From NCBI GenBank assembly GCA_002421985.1, contig DISF01000097.1:9613-21060 (forward strand): 11,448 nucleotides of DNA. Reading direction: 5' to 3'. The notes beneath the pieces were generated by a model that worked only from the letters and a program-made list of their open reading frames with translations, did not search any database and was not told where the DNA came from. This DNA comes from Roseovarius sp. UBA6217. GTDB taxonomy: Bacteria > Pseudomonadota > Alphaproteobacteria > Rhodobacterales > Rhodobacteraceae. Shown here in pieces: positions 5,004 through 11,448 of the stretch; the stretch's first letter is position 1; every line of letters begins with the position of its first letter. Both the position numbers and the translations under genes were made by a program.

Positions 5004-6131
5004 TCACGCCCCCGGCGGCGGCGGCGGCAGGACGGTGAAAAGCTGCGCCAGCTCGGCCACGTCCTCGGCGCGCTTCCAGCCGTCCTGACCGGCGGTCCAG
5101 ACATGGGTATTGCGGGTAAGTTTGCCCTCGGTCACCATGCGCCCGAGACCGGCCTTGGAATAGGGGCCGTGGGTCTGGCCATTCTCGGCGATGTGCCAGA
5201 CATGCTCGACCGGCGGGGGCGGGGGCGGGGGTGGCGGGGCGGCCTCGGGGCGCGCGCCCCATGGCCCCTGCGCCCGGTTCTGATCGGCCATGTGCTGCGC
5301 CATGGCCATGCCCATCCCCATGCCAAGGCCCGCGCCGATGCCGCCGCCGCCCGACGGGTTCCTGGCTGCAGCCGTCATCGCCTCGGCGGTGGAATATTGC
5401 GTGAACCGGTTCAGGTCGCCCGCGATCCCCATCGAGGTGCGCTTGTCGAGCGCCTCTTCGACGGCGGGGGGCAGGGATATGTTCTCGATGTAGAATTCCG
5501 GGATCTCAAGCCCGTATTCCGCGACCACGGCGGTGATCTCGCCCGCCACCAGCTTGCCCAGATCGGCAGTATTGGCGGCCATGTCCAGCACCGGAATGCC
5601 CGAGCCCGCGATGATGCGCGAAAACGCCTGCACGATGACGTTGCGGATCTGGAAACTGATCTCGTCCATGGTGAATTCGCCGTCCGTGCCGACGATCTCG
5701 GCCATGAACCGCGCGGGGTCTGACACCCGCACCGAATAGGTGCCAAAGGCGCGGACGCGGGTGGGGCCGAATTCCGGGTCGCGCAGCATCACGGGGTTCT
5801 TGGTGCCCCATTTGAGGTTGGTAAACCGCGTGGTGGCGACGAAATAGATTTCCGATTTGAACGGCGAGCGAAAGCCGTGATCCCAGTGTTGCAGCGAGGT
5901 CATCACCGGCATGTTGTTGGTCTCGAGCATGTAGAGACCGGGGGTGAAGACATCGGCCAACTGCCCCTCGTGGACGAACACCGCCGCCTGCCCCTCGCGC
6001 ACGGTGAGCTTGGCACCATATTTGATCTCGTGGCCCTCGCGCTCGAACCGCCAGACCATCGTGTCGCGGCTGTCATCGGTCCAGTGGATCACGTCGATGA
6101 ACTGGCCGGAGAGGAAATCGAAGATGGGCAT
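5004..6131 (-). CDS. SPFH-domain protein with C-terminal GYF_2 domain (YdjI-like)
   Basis: This 375-aa protein belongs to the SPFH family once called virion-core-like. Residues 1-235 hold the SPFH region (MPIFDFLSGQFIDVIHW, then KLTVREGQAAVFVHEG, FTPGLYMLETNN, and helices up to VEEALDKRTSMGIAGDLNRF). Residues 261-281 are a Gly/Met-rich stretch of GM repeats. Nine prolines (299-307) make a linker. Residues 309-365 form a GYF_2/DUF4339 module (VWHIAENGQTHGPYS...WTAGQDGWKRA) that usually binds peptides. Many relatives end in a zinc ribbon; here the zinc ribbons are in the next gene. SPFH proteins oligomerise on the inner membrane. The start is ATG 6131 with AAGGAG (6144-6139) 7 nt upstream. The gap to the upstream lipoprotein stop is 16 nt, consistent with one operon. 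Confidence 0.9.
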   Translation of the reverse strand: MPIFDFLSGQFIDVIHWTDDSRDTMVWRFEREGHEIKYGAKLTVREGQAAVFVHEGQLADVFTPGLYMLETNNMPVMTSLQHWDHGFRSPFKSEIYFVATTRFTNLKWGTKNPVMLRDPEFGPTRVRAFGTYSVRVSDPARFMAEIVGTDGEFTMDEISFQIRNVIVQAFSRIIAGSGIPVLDMAANTADLGKLVAGEITAVVAEYGLEIPEFYIENISLPPAVEEALDKRTSMGIAGDLNRFTQYSTAEAMTAAARNPSGGGGIGAGLGMGMGMAMAQHMADQNRAQGPWGARPEAAPPPPPPPPPVEHVWHIAENGQTHGPYSKAGLGRMVTEGKLTRNTHVWTAGQDGWKRAEDVAELAQLFTVLPPPPPGA

Positions 6132-6147
6132 TGCGGGTCTCCTTAGC

Positions 6148-6513
6148 TCACTCGTTGATAAAGCATTTGTTTGGATCAAAGTCGCCTAATGCGCAATTTA
6201 ACATCAGCCTATCGAGGCCCGTATGAGGGTTGCGGTTATAGACGGCGCTATGTTTGGCCATAGCCTCATCAGAAAAAGGCAAACTCACGCGATCGATGTC
6301 ATAGAAAAAATGCAGAATGCAAAGAGTGCCCTTTCGACATTCAGCAGCTACAACTTTTTCATAATAGGGCTTATCAACTTTCATTTCTGAGGGGATCACA
6401 ATTCCTTTAATTGCACCCTGTTCAAAGGATATTTTGTATTCTAAGTCCTCCTTGCAAGCAGAAAGCGTTAAAGATGAAAATATGATTGTCGAACAGGTGA
6501 TCCACAGTTTCAT
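6148..6513 (-). CDS. AT-rich, cysteine-containing lipoprotein of unknown function
   Basis: This 121-aa protein starts at ATG 6513 with a strong AGGAGAT site (6527-6521) 7 nt upstream. Residues 1-20 are a lipoprotein signal peptide ending in the lipobox L-S-A-C20. The mature part has four more cysteines (C59, C65, C107, C117), spaced to allow two disulfides in the periplasm, and ends DFDPNKCFINE. By hand count 6181-6513 is about 42% GC, while the neighbours are well above 60%, and codons are unlike the rest of the operon (many AAA, ATT, TTT). The gene sits cleanly between DUF2927 (19-nt gap) and SPFH (16-nt gap). It may therefore be a transferred gene that has been accommodated in the operon. 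No family is recognised. Confidence 0.8.
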   Translation of the reverse strand: MKLWITCSTIIFSSLTLSACKEDLEYKISFEQGAIKGIVIPSEMKVDKPYYEKVVAAECRKGTLCILHFFYDIDRVSLPFSDEAMAKHSAVYNRNPHTGLDRLMLNCALGDFDPNKCFINE

Positions 6514-6532
6514 CGGTTATATCTCCTATTGA

Positions 6533-7477
6533 CTATACCGGCCCGCCCGCGCGTTCGTCGAGCAGGCGGCGGAGGATGGGGCGGGCCTCGTCGGGGGTCA
6601 TGCCGGGGCGCAGGTCGGGGTGGTAGAGCAGCCACAGCAGCGCCTCGTCATGCTCGGTGAGCAGCGCGAATTCCTCGTCGTCGTTGAAGATCGAGGGGCG
6701 CGCGCGGGGGCTGTCATTTGCGAGGCCAAGGCCCTGCGCCATTTCCTCGTGAAAACAGGCCTGGCGCATGAGGGGCGGGTGTTCGGCGCGAATCCAGGCG
6801 ATGGCCTGATCGTAGGACTGCGGGTTGCCCTTGTCGGAAAAGGCCACGACAAGGCAATGGATGCTCTGCGGCATGGTGCGGAACACGTCAAAGGTGGCGG
6901 GGTCGATGCCGGGGGCGAGGGCGCGCACGCGCGCCAGCCCCTCGGCGCGGTCATCCTCGCCCATGACGAGGACGTGGAAATTGGCACCGCCGCGCCCCGC
7001 CATCGCGATCGGGTGCCCCGTCGCGCGCGCCAGCCGCGCGGCATAGCCTGCCACCGTATCGCCATCCTCGGCGCGCTGCGCATCGCTCACCGAGGTGCCG
7101 AATTCCAGCGAGATGCGCACCGGCTCTGTCCATTTCCGCAAGCCCCCCGCGCGCCCCGAGGAGGTGCGAAACCCCGCGCCGGGGGTGTATTCGTCGTAGA
7201 ACACGATACGCTCGAAATTGCGCATCAGGTCGGTATCGGTCCAGGGCGCATCCGCCCCGCCGCCATCGGTGCGCAAAAGGCCGCGCGCGCGCAGATCGCG
7301 CTCGAGCTGCGCGTAATCGGCCGCGAGCGCCTGGCTGCGGGCCGAGGGGGTCTCGCCCCTGTCGGCCGGGGGGGGCGGCGCATTGGGCGCGGGCGGGGGA
7401 GGTGCCATGTCACAGGCCGCCAGCCCCAGCGCCAGCCCCAGCACAGCCAGCGCGCGGCCTGCCTGCGCGATCGTCAT
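6533..7477 (-). CDS. DUF2927 lipoprotein with HEExxQ motif
   Basis: The protein has 314 aa. Residues 1-22 form a lipoprotein signal peptide with lipobox L-A-A-C22, and Asp at +2, which in E. coli favours retention in the inner membrane. A proline-rich linker (about 25-38) follows, then a DUF2927 domain from about residue 75 to the end. The most conserved block is CFHEEMAQGLGLANDSP with H243-E244-E245-x2-Q248, then SIFNDDEEFALLTEHDEALL. The arrangement is reminiscent of zincin-like proteases but lacks a clear full metal-binding set, so catalysis is not claimed. The start is ATG 7477 with GAGG (7486-7483) overlapping the telA stop; a 7-nt gap separates it from telA. A longer frame to 7669 lies inside telA and is rejected. 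Confidence 0.87.
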   Translation of the reverse strand: MTIAQAGRALAVLGLALGLAACDMAPPPPAPNAPPPPADRGETPSARSQALAADYAQLERDLRARGLLRTDGGGADAPWTDTDLMRNFERIVFYDEYTPGAGFRTSSGRAGGLRKWTEPVRISLEFGTSVSDAQRAEDGDTVAGYAARLARATGHPIAMAGRGGANFHVLVMGEDDRAEGLARVRALAPGIDPATFDVFRTMPQSIHCLVVAFSDKGNPQSYDQAIAWIRAEHPPLMRQACFHEEMAQGLGLANDSPRARPSIFNDDEEFALLTEHDEALLWLLYHPDLRPGMTPDEARPILRRLLDERAGGPV

Positions 7478-7484
7478 GGCCGCC

Positions 7485-8684
7485 TCAGCCCCGTGGCACG
7501 GCGGTGGCGGCGGTATCGCCCGTCCCGGTGCCCCGCGCCTTGGCAGAGGCGAGCGTGTCGCGCAATTCGGCCTCCATCTTCTTGAGTTCTTCCTCGGCGC
7601 GGGCGCGTTTGGCCTTGCCCTCGTCGGCGATGGCAAGGCTTTCCTCGATGGTGCCGATGAGATCGGCATTGGCCTTTTTCACCGCCTCGATATCGAACAC
7701 GCCGCGCTCCATCTCCTGGCGGATAATCTTGTTGCTTTCGCGCAGGTTGGCGGCATTGGCAGTGAGCAATTCGTTGGTGAGGTCATTGGCATCGCGCACC
7801 GCCGCCGCCGCTTCTGCCGAGCGCTGGATGGTGACTGCCTGCGCAAGCTGTGTCTCCCATAGCGGCACGGTGTTGACGAGGGTGGAGTTGATTTTCGTCA
7901 CCAGCGATTTGTCATTCTCCTGCACCAGCCGGATCGAGGGCAGCGATTGCATGGTTACCTGACGGGTGAGTTTCAGATCGTGCACCCGGCGCTCCAGATC
8001 GTCGCGCGCCGCGCGCAGATCGCGCAATTCCTGCGCCTTCATCACCTGATCGGCTTCGGGGGCGGCCTTGACCTCGGCCTCGGCGGCGGGGATGTCCCTG
8101 GTGTCGAGCTCCTTGAGCTTGGCCTCGCCCGCCGCGATATAGAGCGCCAACTCGTCGTAGAAGGCGAGCGTTTTCTCATACAGCATGTCGAGCGATTTGA
8201 TGTCCTTCAAGAGCGTATGCTCATGGTCGAGCAGGTTCTCGGTGATGCGGTCGATCTGGCCTTGCACCTCCTCGAACCGCGCGGTGAACTTGGCAAAGGG
8301 GGCGGCGCGGCCCAGCAGTTTCTCCCACCACGAGCGTTCGCGGCGCACATCCAGCTCCGAGACCGAAAAGCCCCGGATCGTGGTGACGATCCCGCGCAGG
8401 GAATCGCCTGCGGGGCCGACATCCTTGTTGCGCACGCCTTGCAGCATGGCCTGGCTGATTTCCTGCAACTCGGCCTGCGCGGCAGAGCCGAAAGAGACGA
8501 TGGATCGGGTGTCGCCCATGTCGATCTCGGCCATGCGGCGGGTGATTTCGGCGCTTTGCGGCGCGTCGGCCTGATCGAGCGGCACGATGGCATTGGCATC
8601 GCCCGGCTCGGGCAGGGTGGCGCGGCTCACGGATTCGATATCGGCAAGCGCGGCTTTGGCCTTTTGGCGGGTGGTCTCTGACAT
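7485..8684 (-). CDS. telA: TelA family toxic anion (tellurite) resistance protein
   Basis: This 399-aa, almost entirely helical cytosolic protein matches the TelA/YaaN family. Features are TTIRGFSVSELDVRRER (101-117), the family block WWEKLLGRAAPFAKFTARFE (119-138), LLDHEHTLLKDIKSLDMLYE (151-170) and a long coiled-coil region rich in EVK/ELR repeats toward the C-terminus. Family members are linked to tellurite and, in some bacteria, cell-envelope antimicrobial resistance; the mechanism is not settled. Start ATG 8684 has AAGGAT (8696-8691) 6 nt upstream. It lies 13 nt after xpaC, the same order as the xpaC-yaaN pair of B. subtilis. That conserved pairing is the main argument for a joint role at the membrane. 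Confidence 0.92.
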   Translation of the reverse strand: MSETTRQKAKAALADIESVSRATLPEPGDANAIVPLDQADAPQSAEITRRMAEIDMGDTRSIVSFGSAAQAELQEISQAMLQGVRNKDVGPAGDSLRGIVTTIRGFSVSELDVRRERSWWEKLLGRAAPFAKFTARFEEVQGQIDRITENLLDHEHTLLKDIKSLDMLYEKTLAFYDELALYIAAGEAKLKELDTRDIPAAEAEVKAAPEADQVMKAQELRDLRAARDDLERRVHDLKLTRQVTMQSLPSIRLVQENDKSLVTKINSTLVNTVPLWETQLAQAVTIQRSAEAAAAVRDANDLTNELLTANAANLRESNKIIRQEMERGVFDIEAVKKANADLIGTIEESLAIADEGKAKRARAEEELKKMEAELRDTLASAKARGTGTGDTAATAVPRG

Positions 8685-8697
8685 GGGAGGATCCTTG

Positions 8698-9600
8698 TTA
8701 CGCTAAATCTTTGGCTTCGAGGTGAACGCCCTCGCGCTCCAGCCGGTCGCGCAGCACCTCGATTTCGATATCGAGATCGGTGCTGCTATCGGCCATGAGC
8801 GCGCGGGTCTTGGCGGTGAAATTCCGTTCCAGATCGCCCAGCAGGGCGAGGTAATTCTGGCGCGCTTGCGCGTTGGGGGCGCGGGCGGCGAGATCGGCAT
8901 ATTTGACCGAGGCATCGCGCGCGCCCATCAGGTAGACGCCGAGATATTTGCGCGCGCCCGTGAGGTCGCGCGGGTCGTCTTCGACGGTGCGCAGCATGTC
9001 GCGCACCGAGACCTGGAACCGCTCTAGCCGGGATTCGAGATCGCGGTCGCGGGTGGCGGCGATGGCAGCGGTCATGGCGCGCAAATAGTCCTCGGCGCGG
9101 TCCACGACGCGGGCCACGCGCTCTGTCTGGAACGTGTCCACGCCTTCGACGGTCTTGTCGCGCAGCGGGTCGGGGCCGAAGGCGAGGAGATGTAGCCCCG
9201 CGCCAGCCATGGCATAGATCGCCGGTTCGGCCATGCCGCCGCCTGCGGCATATGCCGCGACAGCGAGTCCCGCGCCGGTGAGGCCCGCGCCGAATATCTT
9301 GCGCGGGATGGCGGGGCGGCGGGCGATGCGGCGGGCCTCATAGGCCTCTTGCGCGCGCAGCCCCTCGCGGGTGAGCCATGCCGCCAGCAGCAGCAGGCCA
9401 AGCGCCGAGAGGTTGAGCGCAAGCTCTGTCGGGCCGCCGCCAAAGGCGCGCATCGCCAGCGGCAGCGGCGCGATGAAAAGCATGTTGACCCGACCGCCCA
9501 CGCGCGTGCGCCGCGCGCCGCGATAGCCGCCCTTGGGTGGCGCGGGCGGGGGCGCGCCATCCGCGCCGGGGCTGTGCTTGCCGCCGTAACGCTGCGCCAT
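8698..9600 (-). CDS. xpaC: XpaC family membrane protein (5-bromo-4-chloroindolyl phosphate hydrolysis family)
   Basis: This 300-aa protein starts at ATG 9600, which overlaps the TGA of the preceding 27-aa frame (TGATG). Residues 1-38 are a basic, proline/glycine-rich cytosolic tail. Hydrophobic segments lie at about 40-50, 60-76, 103-120 and 124-141. The C-terminal half (about 150-297) is a helical domain with RKYLGVYLMGARDASVKYAD and TDLDIEIEVLRDRLEREG, the recognisable XpaC signature. The family name comes from a phenotype of B. subtilis; enzymatic activity of XpaC itself is not established. The close link to telA suggests a membrane-bound partner that recruits TelA. An alternative GTG one codon upstream (9603) cannot be excluded. 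Confidence 0.88.
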   Translation of the reverse strand: MAQRYGGKHSPGADGAPPPAPPKGGYRGARRTRVGGRVNMLFIAPLPLAMRAFGGGPTELALNLSALGLLLLAAWLTREGLRAQEAYEARRIARRPAIPRKIFGAGLTGAGLAVAAYAAGGGMAEPAIYAMAGAGLHLLAFGPDPLRDKTVEGVDTFQTERVARVVDRAEDYLRAMTAAIAATRDRDLESRLERFQVSVRDMLRTVEDDPRDLTGARKYLGVYLMGARDASVKYADLAARAPNAQARQNYLALLGDLERNFTAKTRALMADSSTDLDIEIEVLRDRLEREGVHLEAKDLA

Positions 9601-9683
9601 CACAGCCCCCCCTTGATAGCGATAAAGAAGATCAACACGACAAGGAGGATGAATGCCAGTTTCTGTAGCCCTTTGTCGCTCAT
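9600..9683 (-). CDS. 27-aa single-span membrane peptide upstream of xpaC
   Basis: A small frame from ATG 9683 to TGA 9602-9600 encodes 27 residues. They comprise MSDKGLQK, then an uninterrupted hydrophobic helix of about 15 residues (LAFILLVVLIFFIAI, 9-23), then KGGL. The design (short polar N-terminus, one transmembrane helix, basic residue after it) is typical of regulatory small membrane proteins. The stop overlaps the xpaC start as TGATG, which argues for real translation and coupling. The ribosome binding site is weak: AGGG (9689-9686) only 2 nt before the ATG. A run of seven G (minus strand, 9612-9606) lies just before the stop. It is too short for usual gene finders. A function as partner or anchor of XpaC/TelA is inferred. 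Confidence 0.62.
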   Translation of the reverse strand: MSDKGLQKLAFILLVVLIFFIAIKGGL

Positions 9684-9739
9684 TTCCCTGCCGCCCCGGT
9701 CAAACCTGAGGGAAACTTAGGGGAAGGGCGCAGGCGGCG
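9684..9739 (-). other. Short gap between the transferase and the operon
   Basis: These 56 nt separate the phosphoethanolamine transferase stop from the 27-aa peptide. An imperfect palindrome (CCTAAG-TTTCC-CTCAGG on the minus strand, 9720-9704) is present. No convincing terminator or -35/-10 pair was found, so it is open whether the transferase is the first gene of the operon or a separate unit with the operon promoter inside its end. Confidence 0.4.
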
Positions 9740-11448
9740 CTAGGGGGAACTATGCGCCATTTCCACCCTGCCCGCGCGGTCTCCGAGCGCGTCGGACGGT
9801 GCCGCGCCCGCGTGCACAGCCGTCTTGCACGGCTTGGTCAGGTCGAGCGCGTCATTGCGTGCCGAGGTCTGGATATCAAGCACACCCAATACCGTGTGAA
9901 AGAAGTGGTCATGCGTCACGGGCGCGTCTTGCGCCTTGTGCAAACAGGCGTAATCGACACTCATACCCTTGCGGAACGCGGCTGACATCCACAGCACCAT
10001 CGGCACGGTGGTCTGTTCGGACGGCGCGATCCAATAGGGGGCCGCATGGAGATACAATCCGCCCTCGCCAAGCGATTCGCCATGATCGGAGATATAGACG
10101 AGCGATGTATCCAGATCCGTGCGTGCATCCAGAAGGTCAATGATGCGCGACAATTGCAGGTCGGTATAGGCCACCGCGTTGTCATAGGCGTTGACAACGC
10201 TCTCGCGCGGGCAATTCGCAACCATAGGATCGCGGCATTCGGGCAGGAAGCGCGCGAAATCCGGGGGGTAGCGTTCGAAATAGGCCGGGCCGTGATTGCC
10301 GATCTGGTGCATGACGATCACCGTGTCCCGGTCGATGTTCGGCAACGTCTCGCTCAGGCGTTTGGTGAGGATACCGTCATTGCATTCCTTGTCCGTGCAA
10401 TTGTCCGGGTCGCTGGCGTGGTTGTAATTGGTATAGGGGATGCGATCCGCCACCCCCATATCGCCGGTATTGGCATCCCACCATTCGACGGAATAGCCCG
10501 CGCGCGCGAGCACATCGAGCAGGTTCTCGCGCGACCGGGCCGCCTCGTAGCTGAACTTCTCGCGCGTGAGGTTCGAGAACATGCAGGGGATGGAGACCGC
10601 GGTCGATGTGCCGCAGGTCTGGACCCCGGCGATGTTCACGACATCGCGCTTGCGCAACTCCGGCGTGGTGTCGCGGGCGTAACCGCTCAGCCCCCAATTC
10701 GCATCGCGCAGGGTTTCACCGACGACAAGCACCATAAGGGTCGGTTTGCCGGACCGGTTCCTGATTGCTCCCTTGCGCGCGTCGAGGGCGACAGGCTGGA
10801 ACTCCATCGCGCGTGTCGCGCGAACCATTTCGACATATTTCCCCACGCTGCGCACCGGCCCTATCGGGTGCAGCACATCGCGCACGCCGCGCGATTCCTT
10901 CAGGGTAAAACTGTAATACTGGTAGTTGCCGAAGGCGATGACAAGAAACAGCCCGCCGGTCACGGCCAGTGCCCCGGCGTGCCACAGGCAAGAGCGCAGC
11001 AAGGGCCGATGGGTCACGCGCACCGCCAGGATCAGCAGCGCGGGCAGCACCGCGAAGACCAGCATATAGCCGATCAGCTCGGGCGTCATCAGCGCGCCGG
11101 CCTCGTTCGCGGTGGTGTTGAGCGTGTTCTGGATCATCTCGCGATCCACGATGATCCCGAGGGTTTCGTGGAAATACGAGGCAGCGGCGGCGATGAAGAT
11201 ATTCGCGATCAGGAACGGCTTGAGCAGCCAGCGATTTCCCAGGATCAGCAGGTAGAACACGGTCAAGGCCCAGATCGCGACCACGAACAGGGCGAAGAAC
11301 ACGGGATGGTCCTGCATCAGCGCGAAGCATCGCGCCCAGAAAGACGCGTTGAACGCGGCCAGCAGCCAGATACCCGTGAGAACGGCCAGCGCGATGCCGG
11401 ACATCTGCGGGCGAAACCCCTGAAGCGATGACAAGAAGCGGCGCCAAC
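9740..11448 (-). CDS. eptA: EptA-type lipid A phosphoethanolamine transferase (5' end outside window)
   Basis: The frame is open from the window edge to TAG 9742-9740, at least 568 residues. A TTG at 11434 and an ATG at 11404 exist, but in-frame coding-like sequence (WRRFLSSLQGF) continues to the edge, so the true start may lie outside. Numbering from 11434: five hydrophobic segments (about 12-36, 43-66, 70-88, 120-139, 152-170) form the membrane domain. The periplasmic sulfatase-fold domain has VVGETLRD (metal ligand E240), CGTSTAVSIPCMFS (nucleophile T278), HQIGNHGPAYF (H376, H381) and YISDHGESLGE (D450, H451). The enzyme moves phosphoethanolamine from phosphatidylethanolamine to lipid A, lowering surface charge and giving polymyxin-type resistance. 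Substrate specificity (lipid A versus another glycan) cannot be told from sequence alone. Confidence 0.92.
   Translation of the reverse strand, partial: WRRFLSSLQGFRPQMSGIALAVLTGIWLLAAFNASFWARCFALMQDHPVFFALFVVAIWALTVFYLLILGNRWLLKPFLIANIFIAAAASYFHETLGIIVDREMIQNTLNTTANEAGALMTPELIGYMLVFAVLPALLILAVRVTHRPLLRSCLWHAGALAVTGGLFLVIAFGNYQYYSFTLKESRGVRDVLHPIGPVRSVGKYVEMVRATRAMEFQPVALDARKGAIRNRSGKPTLMVLVVGETLRDANWGLSGYARDTTPELRKRDVVNIAGVQTCGTSTAVSIPCMFSNLTREKFSYEAARSRENLLDVLARAGYSVEWWDANTGDMGVADRIPYTNYNHASDPDNCTDKECNDGILTKRLSETLPNIDRDTVIVMHQIGNHGPAYFERYPPDFARFLPECRDPMVANCPRESVVNAYDNAVAYTDLQLSRIIDLLDARTDLDTSLVYISDHGESLGEGGLYLHAAPYWIAPSEQTTVPMVLWMSAAFRKGMSVDYACLHKAQDAPVTHDHFFHTVLGVLDIQTSARNDALDLTKPCKTAVHAGAAPSDALGDRAGRVEMAHSSP

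Noticed and set aside
6620..7585. Plus-strand frame of 321 codons opposite the DUF2927 gene
   Set aside because: It mirrors the coding strand of a recognised lipoprotein and shows no ribosome binding site or domain.
10046..11431. Long plus-strand open frame (461 codons) opposite the phosphoethanolamine transferase
   Set aside because: It is antisense to a gene with complete catalytic motifs. Its translation is rich in His, Arg and Gln without domains, a typical GC-driven shadow frame.
1..11448. tRNA, rRNA, CRISPR array or insertion-sequence transposase
   Set aside because: No cloverleaf-like or rRNA sequence, no regularly spaced direct repeats and no transposase-like frame were found by reading both strands; the only mobile-looking item is the short palindromic element at 1658-1763.

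Overview
The window looks like chromosomal DNA of an alphaproteobacterium, most probably a Rhodobacteraceae (Roseobacter/Rhodobacter-type) member. The support is high GC with strong third-position GC, an Irr-type Fur regulator divergent from fabA, DUF2927 and XpaC/TelA proteins, and GC-rich palindromic intergenic DNA. This assignment comes from recognising families and gene order; no database search was run.

Left part (1-1770, mostly + strand). The 5' end of a type II haloacid dehalogenase gene leaves the window on the - strand. A G-tract-rich divergent intergenic region follows, then a small toxin-antitoxin pair of CcdA/CcdB type. Next come a 17-codon remnant of an FKBP-type prolyl isomerase ending at a perfect 11-bp hairpin, a 202-aa cysteine-containing membrane protein of unknown function, and a 106-bp double-hairpin intergenic repeat that supplies that gene's stop codon.

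Centre (1771-3203). irr (iron response regulator, -) and fabA (unsaturated fatty acid synthesis, +) are divergent. fabA is followed by a Rho-independent terminator and about 300 bp of palindromic, apparently non-genic DNA. The fabB partner often found next to fabA is absent here.

Right part (3204-11448, all - strand). In transcription order: a 5'-truncated EptA-type phosphoethanolamine transferase; an easily missed 27-aa single-span membrane peptide; an XpaC-family membrane protein; a TelA-family toxic-anion-resistance protein; a DUF2927 lipoprotein; an AT-rich cysteine-bearing lipoprotein of unknown origin; an SPFH protein with a C-terminal GYF_2 domain; a double zinc-ribbon membrane-anchored protein; and a nitroreductase. 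From the 27-aa peptide to the nitroreductase the genes overlap or lie at most 19 nt apart, so they are probably one operon. XpaC-TelA and SPFH-zinc-ribbon pairs are each known from Firmicutes envelope-stress loci (xpaC-yaaN and ydjGHI of Bacillus subtilis). Their combination with lipoproteins, a tiny membrane peptide and an adjacent lipid A-modifying enzyme makes this a candidate inner-membrane/envelope maintenance system, and it is the most interesting object in the window.
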